Below, piece after piece: positions 35,332 through 44,369 of a stretch of 64,000 bases of DNA. The notes below the pieces were generated by a model that was not told where the DNA came from, did not search any database, and saw only the letters and a program-made list of their open reading frames with translations. The translations under genes were made by a program, and so were the position numbers. Each line of letters opens with the position of its first letter. The stretch's first letter is position 1. The DNA comes from Flavobacterium sp. Root935 (lineage in GTDB: Bacteria; Bacteroidota; Bacteroidia; Flavobacteriales; Flavobacteriaceae): positions 300,137 through 364,136 of the forward strand of contig NZ_LMJL01000012.1 in assembly GCF_001429295.1 (NCBI RefSeq), read 5' to 3'.

Positions 35332-38300
35332 TTAAAATGTAACATCAATTCCAAAAATTACAGATTTTGGCTGTGGATACCTTCCTAAATCAATTCCTGC
35401 TGAATTTGCATTACCATCTGCACGTGCAATCTCTGGGTCTAAACCTGAGTAATTTGTGATAGTAATAAGGTTCTGTCCGCTTACGTAGAATCTTGCTTTT
35501 GAGAAATAACTCTTAAATGAATCTCCTGATAGTGTATATCCTAAGGCTATATTCTTTAATCTTGTAAAAGAACCATCTTCGATGTAGCGCTGGTTGGCTG
35601 AAGACCAGTTTATATCAGCTCCCTGTGCTCTTGGTAATGTAGCTGAAGGATTTGTTACAACGCCATTTACAACAACTGCTCTATCTAAAACATCTGTGCT
35701 TGCGTTAAACAAACGGTTCATTCCTTTTAGATCAAAGGTGTTTGCATTGTAAATATCATTACCTGCAACTCCAGTTATGAAACAATTGAAATCAAAGTTT
35801 TTATATGCGGCACTAAGGTTTAAACCATAAGTGAAATCAGGATATGGATTTCCAATGTTTGTTTTGTCATCTGCGTTTATTACTTTATTGCCATCGCGGT
35901 CAACAATTTTTAGATCACCTGGTTTAATTGTAGTCTGTCCTGGTCCAAAAACCGCATCAACTTCTGCTTGGTTTTGATAAATTCCATTGGTCTGATATCC
36001 ATAAAAGTAAAATAACGGCTGACCTACTTCTAGTCTTGAAAAATTCTCTAAACCTGCTCTTGCCGAAGGTCCGCCTAATACACTAGTTACTCCTGGCGCT
36101 AAACTTACTACCTCATTTTTACTTGTCCCTAAATTTGCCACTGCAGACCATGTAAAATCCCCTTTTCTGTCATTGAAACCAATTGAAACTTCATAACCGC
36201 TTACTTTTACGTCTGCAATATTTTGAATCTGAGTCCCGCCGCCTGCAGAACCAACAGAAGCTGCAAGAGGAACTGCAAACAGAATATCACTACTCTTATT
36301 GTTAAAATATTCGAATGAACCCGTTAGTTTTTCATCAAAAAAACCAAAATCTAAACCGATATTTCTATCTAATTTTGACTCCCATTTTAAGTTAGGATTA
36401 GCGGCAACTCCCAAAGAAACACCAGGTGCGTTTGCTCCTCCAATAGGGTAATTATAGTTTGCCAATAAAGTGGCACTGTATTGATAATTATCTATTCTGT
36501 CGTTTCCTGTTGTTCCAGTACTAGCTCTAAGTTTTAATGTGCTGAAAATAGAATTTTGCATAAAATTTTCTTTAGCTATATTCCAACCAACTGCAACAGA
36601 ATAAAAATTCCCCCAGCGGTTATTAGCTCCAAAACGAGAAGATGCATCTCTACGTCCTGAAACAGCAAGAAGATATTTATCATCGTAGTCGTAGTTGATA
36701 CGGGCAATGTATCCTATGTTTTTTTCTTCGTAATTAGCAGATCCTAAACTTCCTTCATTATAACGAAGCTGATCAATTTCATCTGAAATATAATAACGGC
36801 TTCCGGCTGCTAGATTTTGAGATTTTCCATCAATTTTAGTAATAACTCCTAACACTTCAAGATTGTGCTTTTGAGCAATAGTCGTTTTATAGGTTAAGCT
36901 ATTGTCAAAAACGATAGTCTGCCCTTGTGAATTTGTTTCGTTTGTTGAAGAAAATGCCTGTTTGTGATAAGAACCATCCTGAAAGCTTGGAATAAAAGTA
37001 TGGTCTTTACTTGTATAGTAATCTAAAGAAACTTGTGATCTGAATTTCAATCCTTTGTAAATTTCTAATTCAGCAAAAATATTACCAATTATAGACAAGT
37101 TATTAATTTTCTGATATCCTAAATTAGCGACACGAACAGGATTTTCTGCATCATTCCCATCAATAGCACTTGGTCCTTGATAGCCTCCTAAGCTATTTTC
37201 ATTGTAAATTGGCAAGTACGGCGCCATTTTAATAGCATGCTCTAATAATGTTCTTCCTCCTGACGTACGTTCTGGATTAATGGTGCTGAAAGAAACTCCA
37301 ATGTTGCTTCCTATTTTTAATTTACCAATATCCTGCGTGTTATTAGCTCTAAAAGAATAACGTTCGAAACCTGTATTTACAATAGCGCCATCCTGCTTCA
37401 TATATTCTGCAGAATAACGGCTTGTAGAATTCTCTGTACCATTTGAAAAACTCAAATTGTAATCCTGCATAATTCCCGTTTGAAAAATCTGATCCTGCCA
37501 ATTTGTATTTATGTTTCCAAATTCAGCTGCTCTTGCTGTTAAATCACTTCCTAAATCTTTCGCATATTGAAGATACTGCTGAGTGTTTAAAACACTATAT
37601 CTTTTAGTTACTTCCTGCCCGCCCACATAAGTGCTAAAAGTTAACTGCCCTGGTCCTTTTTTACCTTTTTTAGTAGTAACTACAATTACACCATTAAAAG
37701 CTTTAGAACCGTATAAAGCTGTGGTCGATGCATCTTTTAATACAGAAATACTCTCAATATCATTAGGACTTAAACCTGAAAGATTACCTGTTAATACTCC
37801 GTCTATGACATATAAGGGTGCACTGTTTCCCATTGTAGCCAGCCCACGAATATTAACTGTAGGATTAGAACCTGGCGCACCATTTACAACTGTAACCCCA
37901 GCAGCACGTCCCTGTAATGCTGATTCAGCATTCGTAATAGGCACTGCCGCAATATCTTTTGAGCTTACTGTCGAAACTGCTCCCGTAATCTTTGTTCTTT
38001 TTTGAGTACCGTAGGCTATTACAACTTCATTTAAATTTTGTGTCGATTGCACAAGGGCAACATTTATTGAATTTCTTTCTCCAACCGTAATTGTTTGTGA
38101 AATTAAACCAACAAAGGAATAAGTTATTTTATCAGTAGGATTAACTCCTTTTAAAGTGTATTTACCATCAAAATCTGTTGATGTGCTATTCTGACTACCT
38201 TCTACATTAATACTGGCACCTGGTAATGGAAATCCTGAAGGGTCTGTAATAACGCCATTAATGGTCTTTGACTGCGCCATTATACTATGACTGCTCGCGA

Positions 38301-38340
38301 TCAGCAGTCCGATTAGTGCAATTTTGAGTTTTAACTTCAT
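35332..38340 (-). CDS. SusC-family TonB-dependent transporter, second xylan block
   Basis: A 1002-residue SusC protein: signal peptide (about 1-22, I-M-A-Q), carboxypeptidase-D-like domain (about 25-105, with F-P-L-P-G-A), plug with V-I-D-G-V and L-K-D-A-S-T-T-A-L-Y-G-S-K, and a beta-barrel ending in V-T-F. It imports oligosaccharides, here probably xylo- or arabinoxylo-oligosaccharides, across the outer membrane with its SusD partner. It is the first gene of its operon. The promoter TATATTTG at 38484-38477 is about 135 nt upstream and overlaps a possible LacI-type operator at the -33 position. A terminator for the preceding operon lies further upstream. Confidence 0.95.
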   Translation of the reverse strand: MKLKLKIALIGLLIASSHSIMAQSKTINGVITDPSGFPLPGASINVEGSQNSTSTDFDGKYTLKGVNPTDKITYSFVGLISQTITVGERNSINVALVQSTQNLNEVVIAYGTQKRTKITGAVSTVSSKDIAAVPITNAESALQGRAAGVTVVNGAPGSNPTVNIRGLATMGNSAPLYVIDGVLTGNLSGLSPNDIESISVLKDASTTALYGSKAFNGVIVVTTKKGKKGPGQLTFSTYVGGQEVTKRYSVLNTQQYLQYAKDLGSDLTARAAEFGNINTNWQDQIFQTGIMQDYNLSFSNGTENSTSRYSAEYMKQDGAIVNTGFERYSFRANNTQDIGKLKIGSNIGVSFSTINPERTSGGRTLLEHAIKMAPYLPIYNENSLGGYQGPSAIDGNDAENPVRVANLGYQKINNLSIIGNIFAELEIYKGLKFRSQVSLDYYTSKDHTFIPSFQDGSYHKQAFSSTNETNSQGQTIVFDNSLTYKTTIAQKHNLEVLGVITKIDGKSQNLAAGSRYYISDEIDQLRYNEGSLGSANYEEKNIGYIARINYDYDDKYLLAVSGRRDASSRFGANNRWGNFYSVAVGWNIAKENFMQNSIFSTLKLRASTGTTGNDRIDNYQYSATLLANYNYPIGGANAPGVSLGVAANPNLKWESKLDRNIGLDFGFFDEKLTGSFEYFNNKSSDILFAVPLAASVGSAGGGTQIQNIADVKVSGYEVSIGFNDRKGDFTWSAVANLGTSKNEVVSLAPGVTSVLGGPSARAGLENFSRLEVGQPLFYFYGYQTNGIYQNQAEVDAVFGPGQTTIKPGDLKIVDRDGNKVINADDKTNIGNPYPDFTYGLNLSAAYKNFDFNCFITGVAGNDIYNANTFDLKGMNRLFNASTDVLDRAVVVNGVVTNPSATLPRAQGADINWSSANQRYIEDGSFTRLKNIALGYTLSGDSFKSYFSKARFYVSGQNLITITNYSGLDPEIARADGNANSAGIDLGRYPQPKSVIFGIDVTF

Positions 38341-38476
38341 AATTATTGTTTTAGTTTGGTTAAATAGTTTAGTGGTTTGTTTTTGTTTTAATTGAATTAG
38401 TGGTTCATAATTTCTTTTTAATTAATCTTTGAGTACTTTAATGTGAATCAATCTAATACACTAAATATATCAGTAA

Positions 38477-38512
38477 CAAATATAAAAAAACAATTTAAAA
38501 AACAATCGGTTG
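38477..38512 (-). promoter_or_regulatory. susC promoter with overlapping CAACCGATTG operator
   Basis: TATATTTG on the minus strand (38484-38477) fits TAnnTTTG. A TTG (38505-38503), 18 nt upstream, lies inside CAACCGATTG (38512-38503), a near-palindrome with a central CG as in LacI-family operators. Confidence 0.55.
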
Positions 38513-38810
38513 TCTTTTGATATTTTTAAATTATATATAAAAAAACACCAATATAAAAACATAAAGAATAATATTTTTATTTAAATAATAATAATTATTC
38601 ATTTCAAAATTAATTTCAAAATAAAAAACAATGGATTTAACAGCCAAATGACAGATTTGCTACAAAAAACATAATATTAAAAAAACAATAAAAAATTGAT
38701 TAAAAGGGCGATTATATAGGTAAAAAACTATTAAAAAGGCTTTTATAAAAAGTTTTATAAAATTTACCTTATACTTAAAAGAAAAAAAATAGATTATACA
38801 GATCAAAACA

Positions 38811-38821
38811 ACAATCGGTTG
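38811..38821. promoter_or_regulatory. Second copy of the ACAATCGGTTG element
   Basis: An exact 11-base copy of the element at 38502-38512, about 310 nt upstream of it in the same orientation. Two distant identical sites would suit a looping repressor; no regulator gene is in view. Confidence 0.45.
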
Positions 38822-38860
38822 CTAAAAAATATTTCTTTTTCATATAATAAATATTGTAAC

Positions 38861-38902
38861 AAAAAAGCCTGGTGGTAATTAATAATTAATTTCCACCAAG
38901 CT
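38861..38902 (-). terminator. Terminator of the upstream xylan enzyme block
   Basis: AGCCTGGTGG and CCACCAAGCT-type arms (about 38866-38902) form a stem with minor mismatches, extended by AATT pairs around an AT loop. TTTTTT follows on the minus strand. It lies about 120 nt after the GH97 stop at 39021. Confidence 0.8.
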
Positions 38903-39020
38903 CAAAATTTTTCAATGAAACTCATTTATGTACTATTCAGAATACCAATTACTGCTGCATAAATTTTGCTATTATATTTTTTTATTTAATTTTAGTGTTG
39001 ACATCAACTTTCTTACGCTT

Positions 39021-40964
39021 TTAATTTGTTATTAATATTCCTCCGTTGTGAGGTATGCTTATTTCAACTTCTTTGTTTTTACTTATTGTCAGTTTACTCA
39101 CTTTTCCGTTTAACTGGTCATCGTCTGCATAGTAATTTACTGCCGTACCAGAATTAAGCATTTCTAGTTTTATCTTTGTCTTTAAATGTTTATTTTCAGC
39201 ATTAATTCCAGCGATATACCATTTTGCATCCTTTCTTCTGGCCATTACAACATACCTTCCTGGGTATCCTTCTAAAAAACGAACTTCATCCCATACTGTT
39301 GGTACTTCTTTCATAAATTGTATAGCCCAGTCTGGAGCATCATATAAATTATTTGGTGCTAAGGCAAAATGCTGCACGCCGCTTTGAAAAAGCACCGAAG
39401 TCGCTAACGCAAATACATCAGAGGTCATTCTTTTGGAGCCTTTATTGGCAATGTTATCACTATTATAGAATTTATTTAAAGCGCTTCCTCCAAAATCCAT
39501 ACTTCCTACAGTGTTTCTAATAAAAGTATGTGTTGCTGCACTTACAGCTTCATTATCACAGCTTTGCTGTCCAAAATGCAGATTTTCACTAGCCAAAACT
39601 GCTTCACTAGAGGCATAATTTGGATACATGCGTTCCCAGCCTCGAGGTAAAGTACAGCCATGAAAAATTACCATTATTCCAAATTCATTAGCATCTGTCA
39701 AAATATCTTCATACAATTTCATGGTTACCTGTTTATCGCCTCCAAAAAAGTCAACTTTAATGCCTTTAATTCCGATGCTTTTCATCCATGCCATTTCTTT
39801 TCGACGGAGTGCTGTATTATCCATTAGTCCTTTGGGGCCTTGAGGAGCATCATTCCAGTATCCATTTGAATTGTACCATAAATAGAGTCCTACTCCTTTT
39901 TGTTTACCGTATGCTGCTAATTCTGCTATTTTATCGCGACCAATCTGCGTATCCCAAAGTGCATCAATTAAAATGGTTTCATATCCCATTGAAGCACTAA
40001 AATCAATATACTGCTTTTGTACAGGAAACGTGGTATTGTTATCCATTTTCATGATCCAGCTCCAAGTTCCTTTTGTATACTGATACTCTTTAGAGGCTTC
40101 ATATTTTGGCTTAACCAAATCAAACGGAATAGTGGTCTCAACTATCGGAGCAAGTGTTTCCCCAATTGTAATGGTACGCCATGGCGTTTCTCCTGTAAGC
40201 GGTATTCCTGGTCCTGTTGTCCCGTTTCCGTTATTTTCTCCCGGCATCGGAAATCCAATAGAATATAATCCGTTCTCATTTCCTATTAATCTGCTTGCAC
40301 AATATCCGCTGTCTACACCTGTTTCAGAAATTAAAAGCCATCCGCTGTTATTTACTTTAAACAGACATGGAAACGTATATCCATTTCCCAAGCCATTCTT
40401 TCCGAGAACATTATCTAATATATAGGAAGTTTCATAACTAGGAGCTGTTCTGGCAAATCCAGTCATTGGATTACTTTGCGGGCAAAGAAATGTCGTGGTT
40501 CCTTTTGGCAGTAAAAATCCTGAAACTTCTTCTTGAACTATACAGGAAAGTGTTTCTTTCTGCGGATATAATTTATACTTAAATGCCAGATTGTTGTTGC
40601 TTACTCTAAAGATTACATCTAAAGCTAATCTGCCATCTTTTGTGAATGAAAAAACGGCTTCGTTAGCACTGTAATGTACACTGCTTTGTTTTATGTTTCG
40701 GAGCTTATAGGATTCATCGATTTTATTTTGGCTGCTATTTTTTTCTAAAGTTAATCCAGAGCTATAATCTCCCGCATTTGTTTTTAAGCCTAATGGAGAT
40801 TTTTCTATAAATGTTTTTTCATTGTATGTTACACTATACTGAGGCATTCCGTTATTTACAGAAATCGACACCGCAAGTTTTCCGTCTGGACTTTTTACTG
40901 CTGGCTGGGCGTTTAGTTTAAGGAAACCCGCTAAACATACGAATATTAAATTTTTAAGATTCAT
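39021..40964 (-). CDS. GH97 glycosidase, retaining type (alpha-galactosidase-like)
   Basis: A 647-residue secreted GH97 enzyme: signal peptide (about 1-19), N-terminal beta-sandwich (about 20-285), catalytic TIM barrel (about 290-560) and a C-terminal sheet. G-I-K-V-D-F-F places Asp405 where retaining GH97 members have their nucleophile, and S-S-E-A-V gives Glu454 as acid/base. Retaining members are alpha-galactosidases or beta-L-arabinopyranosidases, unlike the inverting alpha-glucosidase SusB. In this locus it probably removes galactose or arabinopyranose caps from arabinoxylan side chains. It is the last gene of the upstream enzyme block, 77 nt after a GH43 gene, and has a GH97 paralogue at 42436-44349. 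Confidence 0.85.
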   Translation of the reverse strand: MNLKNLIFVCLAGFLKLNAQPAVKSPDGKLAVSISVNNGMPQYSVTYNEKTFIEKSPLGLKTNAGDYSSGLTLEKNSSQNKIDESYKLRNIKQSSVHYSANEAVFSFTKDGRLALDVIFRVSNNNLAFKYKLYPQKETLSCIVQEEVSGFLLPKGTTTFLCPQSNPMTGFARTAPSYETSYILDNVLGKNGLGNGYTFPCLFKVNNSGWLLISETGVDSGYCASRLIGNENGLYSIGFPMPGENNGNGTTGPGIPLTGETPWRTITIGETLAPIVETTIPFDLVKPKYEASKEYQYTKGTWSWIMKMDNNTTFPVQKQYIDFSASMGYETILIDALWDTQIGRDKIAELAAYGKQKGVGLYLWYNSNGYWNDAPQGPKGLMDNTALRRKEMAWMKSIGIKGIKVDFFGGDKQVTMKLYEDILTDANEFGIMVIFHGCTLPRGWERMYPNYASSEAVLASENLHFGQQSCDNEAVSAATHTFIRNTVGSMDFGGSALNKFYNSDNIANKGSKRMTSDVFALATSVLFQSGVQHFALAPNNLYDAPDWAIQFMKEVPTVWDEVRFLEGYPGRYVVMARRKDAKWYIAGINAENKHLKTKIKLEMLNSGTAVNYYADDDQLNGKVSKLTISKNKEVEISIPHNGGILITN

Positions 40965-41041
40965 GACCTTTTAAGATTTATCTTTTTGTTAATGATTGAA
41001 CTCCTTTTCATTGCAAGAAATAGTATTGTTAATTAAAAATG

Positions 41042-42400
41042 TCATTTAGAAAACATCCAGTAATCAAAATACATGATTTTATCAGAAGCATTACCCTTGT
41101 ATACAAAATAAAGATCATGCACTCCAGAAACTTTTTTAATATCTGTTGTAACAACAGCCCATCTGTCATTTCCTCCTGTCATAGGAACTTTTACTGTTCC
41201 TAGTAATTCCCCATCCAGACTATCAAGTCTAATTTCCATTGACACATTTCCATTGTGGGTGGTACCTACACGAGCAGTAAATTTTGCAGCACCCGATTCG
41301 CGAAAATCAACATCTTTTATTTTAGTGAATGCATTGTTTTTCATGGCAGTAATGAAGACGCCTACTTCTTTATTCTGCATTGACTTTACGTCTTTTGACC
41401 AAGCTATCGTTTCTGCTTCTGACTTAGCATAAGGATTTAGAGTACTGATTCCTTTTTTGATACCCTCTGTCATATTCATTTCTTTGACTTTTCCATCAGA
41501 ATTAAACAACAATTCTTCAACTGCTACAGATCTGGTAAAACCGCTGCCACCTGGTAAAGCTCCATTATGATAAAAGAAATACGTTTTTCCTTTAAAATCT
41601 ACAACTCCTGGATGATTTGTAAAACTCTCTCCCTGTGTTGGCATTACAACTCCTTGATATTTCCATGGTCCAAGCGGACTTTTGCTTGTTGAATATCCTA
41701 TATGCTCAGAAATAGGTCCTGCGGCAAAAAACAGATAGTACAATTTATTCCTCTTATACAGCCATGGTCCTTCTTCATAAGTGGTAGGTCTGCGGGTATC
41801 TTCTTTTCCAATACGTTTTCCAAATGATTCAATTGTGTTTGGAAAGATCTTTAACTCATCGTTGTAAGAGATCATGTCTTCATTTAATTTAACATAATGG
41901 CAAACAGGGTTACCCCATAATAAATAGGCTTGTCCATCATCGTCGATAAAAACGGTTGGATCAATATCGGCGTTGCTGTTTTGTATCAAAGGTTTTCCTA
42001 ATGGATCTCTAAATGGTCCATACGGACTGTCTGATACTGCTACACCAATGCCATTTCGTCCTTGATTATCTGTAATTGGGGCATACAAATAAAATTTGCC
42101 TTTTCTTTCTATGCATTGAATTGCCCATGCATTCATTTTAGCCCAGCTAAAATCTTTATACGATAATACAGAACCATGATCTGTCCAGTTTACCATATCT
42201 TCTGTAGTATACAATTTCCAATCATTCATGGTAAACCATGTAGAATTGTCTTCGTCATGCGAAGTATATAAATACAGTTTATTATTGTAAACCATCGGTG
42301 CTGGATCTGCTGTGTAGCTTGTCTGTACAATTGGGTTTTGAGCAAAACTAAATACAGGAATAATAAATGCTGTTAAAAATCTTTTTTTTATAAAATACAT
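41042..42400 (-). CDS. GH43 glycosidase with C-terminal CBM6-like domain
   Basis: A 452-residue secreted enzyme (signal peptide about 1-20). The five-bladed GH43 propeller (about 22-315) has base Asp32 in T-A-D-P-A-P, the pKa-setting Asp145/147 in [13 protein letters not shown], and acid Glu209/210 in Y-E-E-G-P-W. The C-terminal 130 residues (E-A-E-T-I-A-W-S and Y-F-D-Y-W-M-F) look like a CBM6 xylan-binding module. This layout is typical of arabinoxylan arabinofuranohydrolases and some xylosidases, so removal of arabinose side chains is likely. It lies between the two GH97 genes. Confidence 0.87.
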   Translation of the reverse strand: MYFIKKRFLTAFIIPVFSFAQNPIVQTSYTADPAPMVYNNKLYLYTSHDEDNSTWFTMNDWKLYTTEDMVNWTDHGSVLSYKDFSWAKMNAWAIQCIERKGKFYLYAPITDNQGRNGIGVAVSDSPYGPFRDPLGKPLIQNSNADIDPTVFIDDDGQAYLLWGNPVCHYVKLNEDMISYNDELKIFPNTIESFGKRIGKEDTRRPTTYEEGPWLYKRNKLYYLFFAAGPISEHIGYSTSKSPLGPWKYQGVVMPTQGESFTNHPGVVDFKGKTYFFYHNGALPGGSGFTRSVAVEELLFNSDGKVKEMNMTEGIKKGISTLNPYAKSEAETIAWSKDVKSMQNKEVGVFITAMKNNAFTKIKDVDFRESGAAKFTARVGTTHNGNVSMEIRLDSLDGELLGTVKVPMTGGNDRWAVVTTDIKKVSGVHDLYFVYKGNASDKIMYFDYWMFSK

Positions 42401-42435
42401 TATCTGATTGTTAATTAATTTAGGTTAAAAAACAT

Positions 42436-44349
42436 TTACTTATTTAATACTAATGACGCTGCAAAACCACCCATATTTAATACTTTCACATCCAGCGAAG
42501 TTGTTTTATCTACCAGTAAATATTGCGTAGAAAAAGCTTTATCATGATTTCCATCGGCAATTAATGTGAGCTTAAAAGTCTGTCCTGCTGGTAAAAAATC
42601 AAATTTTAAATTTTGGATTCTTTCTTTTCTTCCTGAATTAATACCTCCAATAAACCAATCTGTTCCTTTTCTTCTTGCTATAACCGTATATTTTCCAGGA
42701 AAGCCGTCAAGCAGGATGGTATCATCCCAAGAGGCAGGAACCTGTTTTAAAAATGTTTTGGCTGCATCTGGCAATTCGTAATAACCTTCCGGTCTGTCTG
42801 CCATATGCTGTATTCCCGATTCAAAAACTACACTTAATGCAAGTTCATGACCATAAGAAGTAATATGAGGAAATTGTGAATTTGTAAAAGTTACCGGAGT
42901 GTAATCCATTGATCCTACGACATTACGGGTAAAAGCCAGTATATTATTGTGTTCTGCCGCCGTTGCGGTTAATTCTGGTCCATTGTTGTACCATTCTGCT
43001 CCGCGGACAGCTTCATAAGTCATAAGATGCGGATAAGTCCGCTGCCAGCCTCTCGGTACTAAACATCCGTGAAAATAAACCATGATTTTATACTTCGCTG
43101 CATCTTCTAAAATGTCTAAGTAATAATTTATGATTTCTTGTTTTTCACTTAAAAAGAAATCAACTTTGATCCCGTAAACGCCAAGCTTATTTAGCTTCTC
43201 AAATTCTTTAACTCGGTTTTCGTGAGTCAGCATTCGGTCAACAGGTGTGGAAGTGATCCATTTAAACTTACCTGAATTGTACCACATTAAGGGCTTAATA
43301 CCAATCGAATGAATATATTTTATGGCATCTTCCAAGTTGCCGCCATTGCCCATCTGATCCCACTCCCAATCTAAAAGCGTATAAGGCCAATCCATAGCAA
43401 CGGCTAAATCTGCAAACTGGGTTACGGTTTTAAAATCTTTTGTTCCGTGATTATTCGACCAGTAATTCCACGACGCTATACCGGGCTGAATCCAATCTGT
43501 ATCAGTTAAAACAGACGGTTTCGATATATCATCAACCAATGTAGATTTTACAATATCTCCAAGCTCTCCTGCAATTATAACTCTCCAAGGAGATTTCCAA
43601 GGCAGTGCTATTTTGGTAAAAGGCTCTCCTATGCCCTCTTCTGCTCCAGGCAGCGTAACTTTATACCGTTCTTTGTTTTGGGTATTAGTCAGTTTTGAAG
43701 CTGCATAATTTCTGTCTAAATCGGCTTCATGAATCAGATACCAGCTAGGGCCATACTTTGTCTTAAACAATGCAGGATAGCACCAATCTTGCTGTATATC
43801 TCCATTTTTCATGCTATTGTACAGGCCTTCATTAGACAAATCAAACTTCTCCAGCCATCTTTCTGTACCTTCGGGAATAGAATAAGCTGTTAGTTCATCT
43901 GAAATGGTATAAGTTCCTTTTTTTTCTGGAAATTCATAACGAAATGCCACACCGTCGTTGTAAACTCTCAGAATTACATTTAAGAGAGATTTCGATTCGT
44001 TTTCAAAATAGAAAACCAATTCATTTGCTGTGTTAGAACAGTCCGATTTCTTTCCATGCAATACTTTGTACTGCTCTTTAATAAGTACTAGCTTGCCGAT
44101 CTTTTTTAGTTTTAAGCCTTTTGAAAATGATTGGTCGTTTCGTACAATTCCCAAATCTATTTTTGGAATTATTTCGTCATGTTTATCTTTATTAGCATAA
44201 TTAACCTGCAAATACCAATTTCCAGAATTATTCTGACTGTCAAATAATGCAACAGTTATTTTTTTATTGGGAGAGATTAAAACTGCTTTTTGCCCGTACG
44301 ACCAGACGATAGTAAACAGAACCAAAACAACACTTAATGTAGATTTCAT
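42436..44349 (-). CDS. GH97 glycosidase, retaining type (second copy)
   Basis: A 637-residue secreted GH97 enzyme (signal peptide about 1-19) with the same three-part layout as its neighbour at 39021-40964 but clearly diverged sequence. Asp397 in G-I-K-V-D-F-F is the probable nucleophile and Glu446 in T-Y-E-A-V the acid/base, so it too belongs to the retaining group. The barrel contains D-W-E-W-D-Q and F-H-G-C-L-V-P-R-G-W, the latter shared with the other copy. It probably acts on a different alpha-galactoside or beta-L-arabinopyranoside cap of xylan. It lies 20 nt after the GH3 gene. Confidence 0.85.
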   Translation of the reverse strand: MKSTLSVVLVLFTIVWSYGQKAVLISPNKKITVALFDSQNNSGNWYLQVNYANKDKHDEIIPKIDLGIVRNDQSFSKGLKLKKIGKLVLIKEQYKVLHGKKSDCSNTANELVFYFENESKSLLNVILRVYNDGVAFRYEFPEKKGTYTISDELTAYSIPEGTERWLEKFDLSNEGLYNSMKNGDIQQDWCYPALFKTKYGPSWYLIHEADLDRNYAASKLTNTQNKERYKVTLPGAEEGIGEPFTKIALPWKSPWRVIIAGELGDIVKSTLVDDISKPSVLTDTDWIQPGIASWNYWSNNHGTKDFKTVTQFADLAVAMDWPYTLLDWEWDQMGNGGNLEDAIKYIHSIGIKPLMWYNSGKFKWITSTPVDRMLTHENRVKEFEKLNKLGVYGIKVDFFLSEKQEIINYYLDILEDAAKYKIMVYFHGCLVPRGWQRTYPHLMTYEAVRGAEWYNNGPELTATAAEHNNILAFTRNVVGSMDYTPVTFTNSQFPHITSYGHELALSVVFESGIQHMADRPEGYYELPDAAKTFLKQVPASWDDTILLDGFPGKYTVIARRKGTDWFIGGINSGRKERIQNLKFDFLPAGQTFKLTLIADGNHDKAFSTQYLLVDKTTSLDVKVLNMGGFAASLVLNK

Positions 44350-44369
44350 ATTACTATTTTAAATCGTTT

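Larger units (their letters stand above)
38341..39020. other. 680-nt control region between the two xylan blocks
   Basis: Very AT-rich, no gene. From right to left it holds the terminator of the upstream enzyme block (38861-38902), two copies of ACAATCGGTTG (38811-38821 and 38502-38512) and the susC promoter -7 box (38477-38484). The rest shows nothing clear. Confidence 0.7.
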
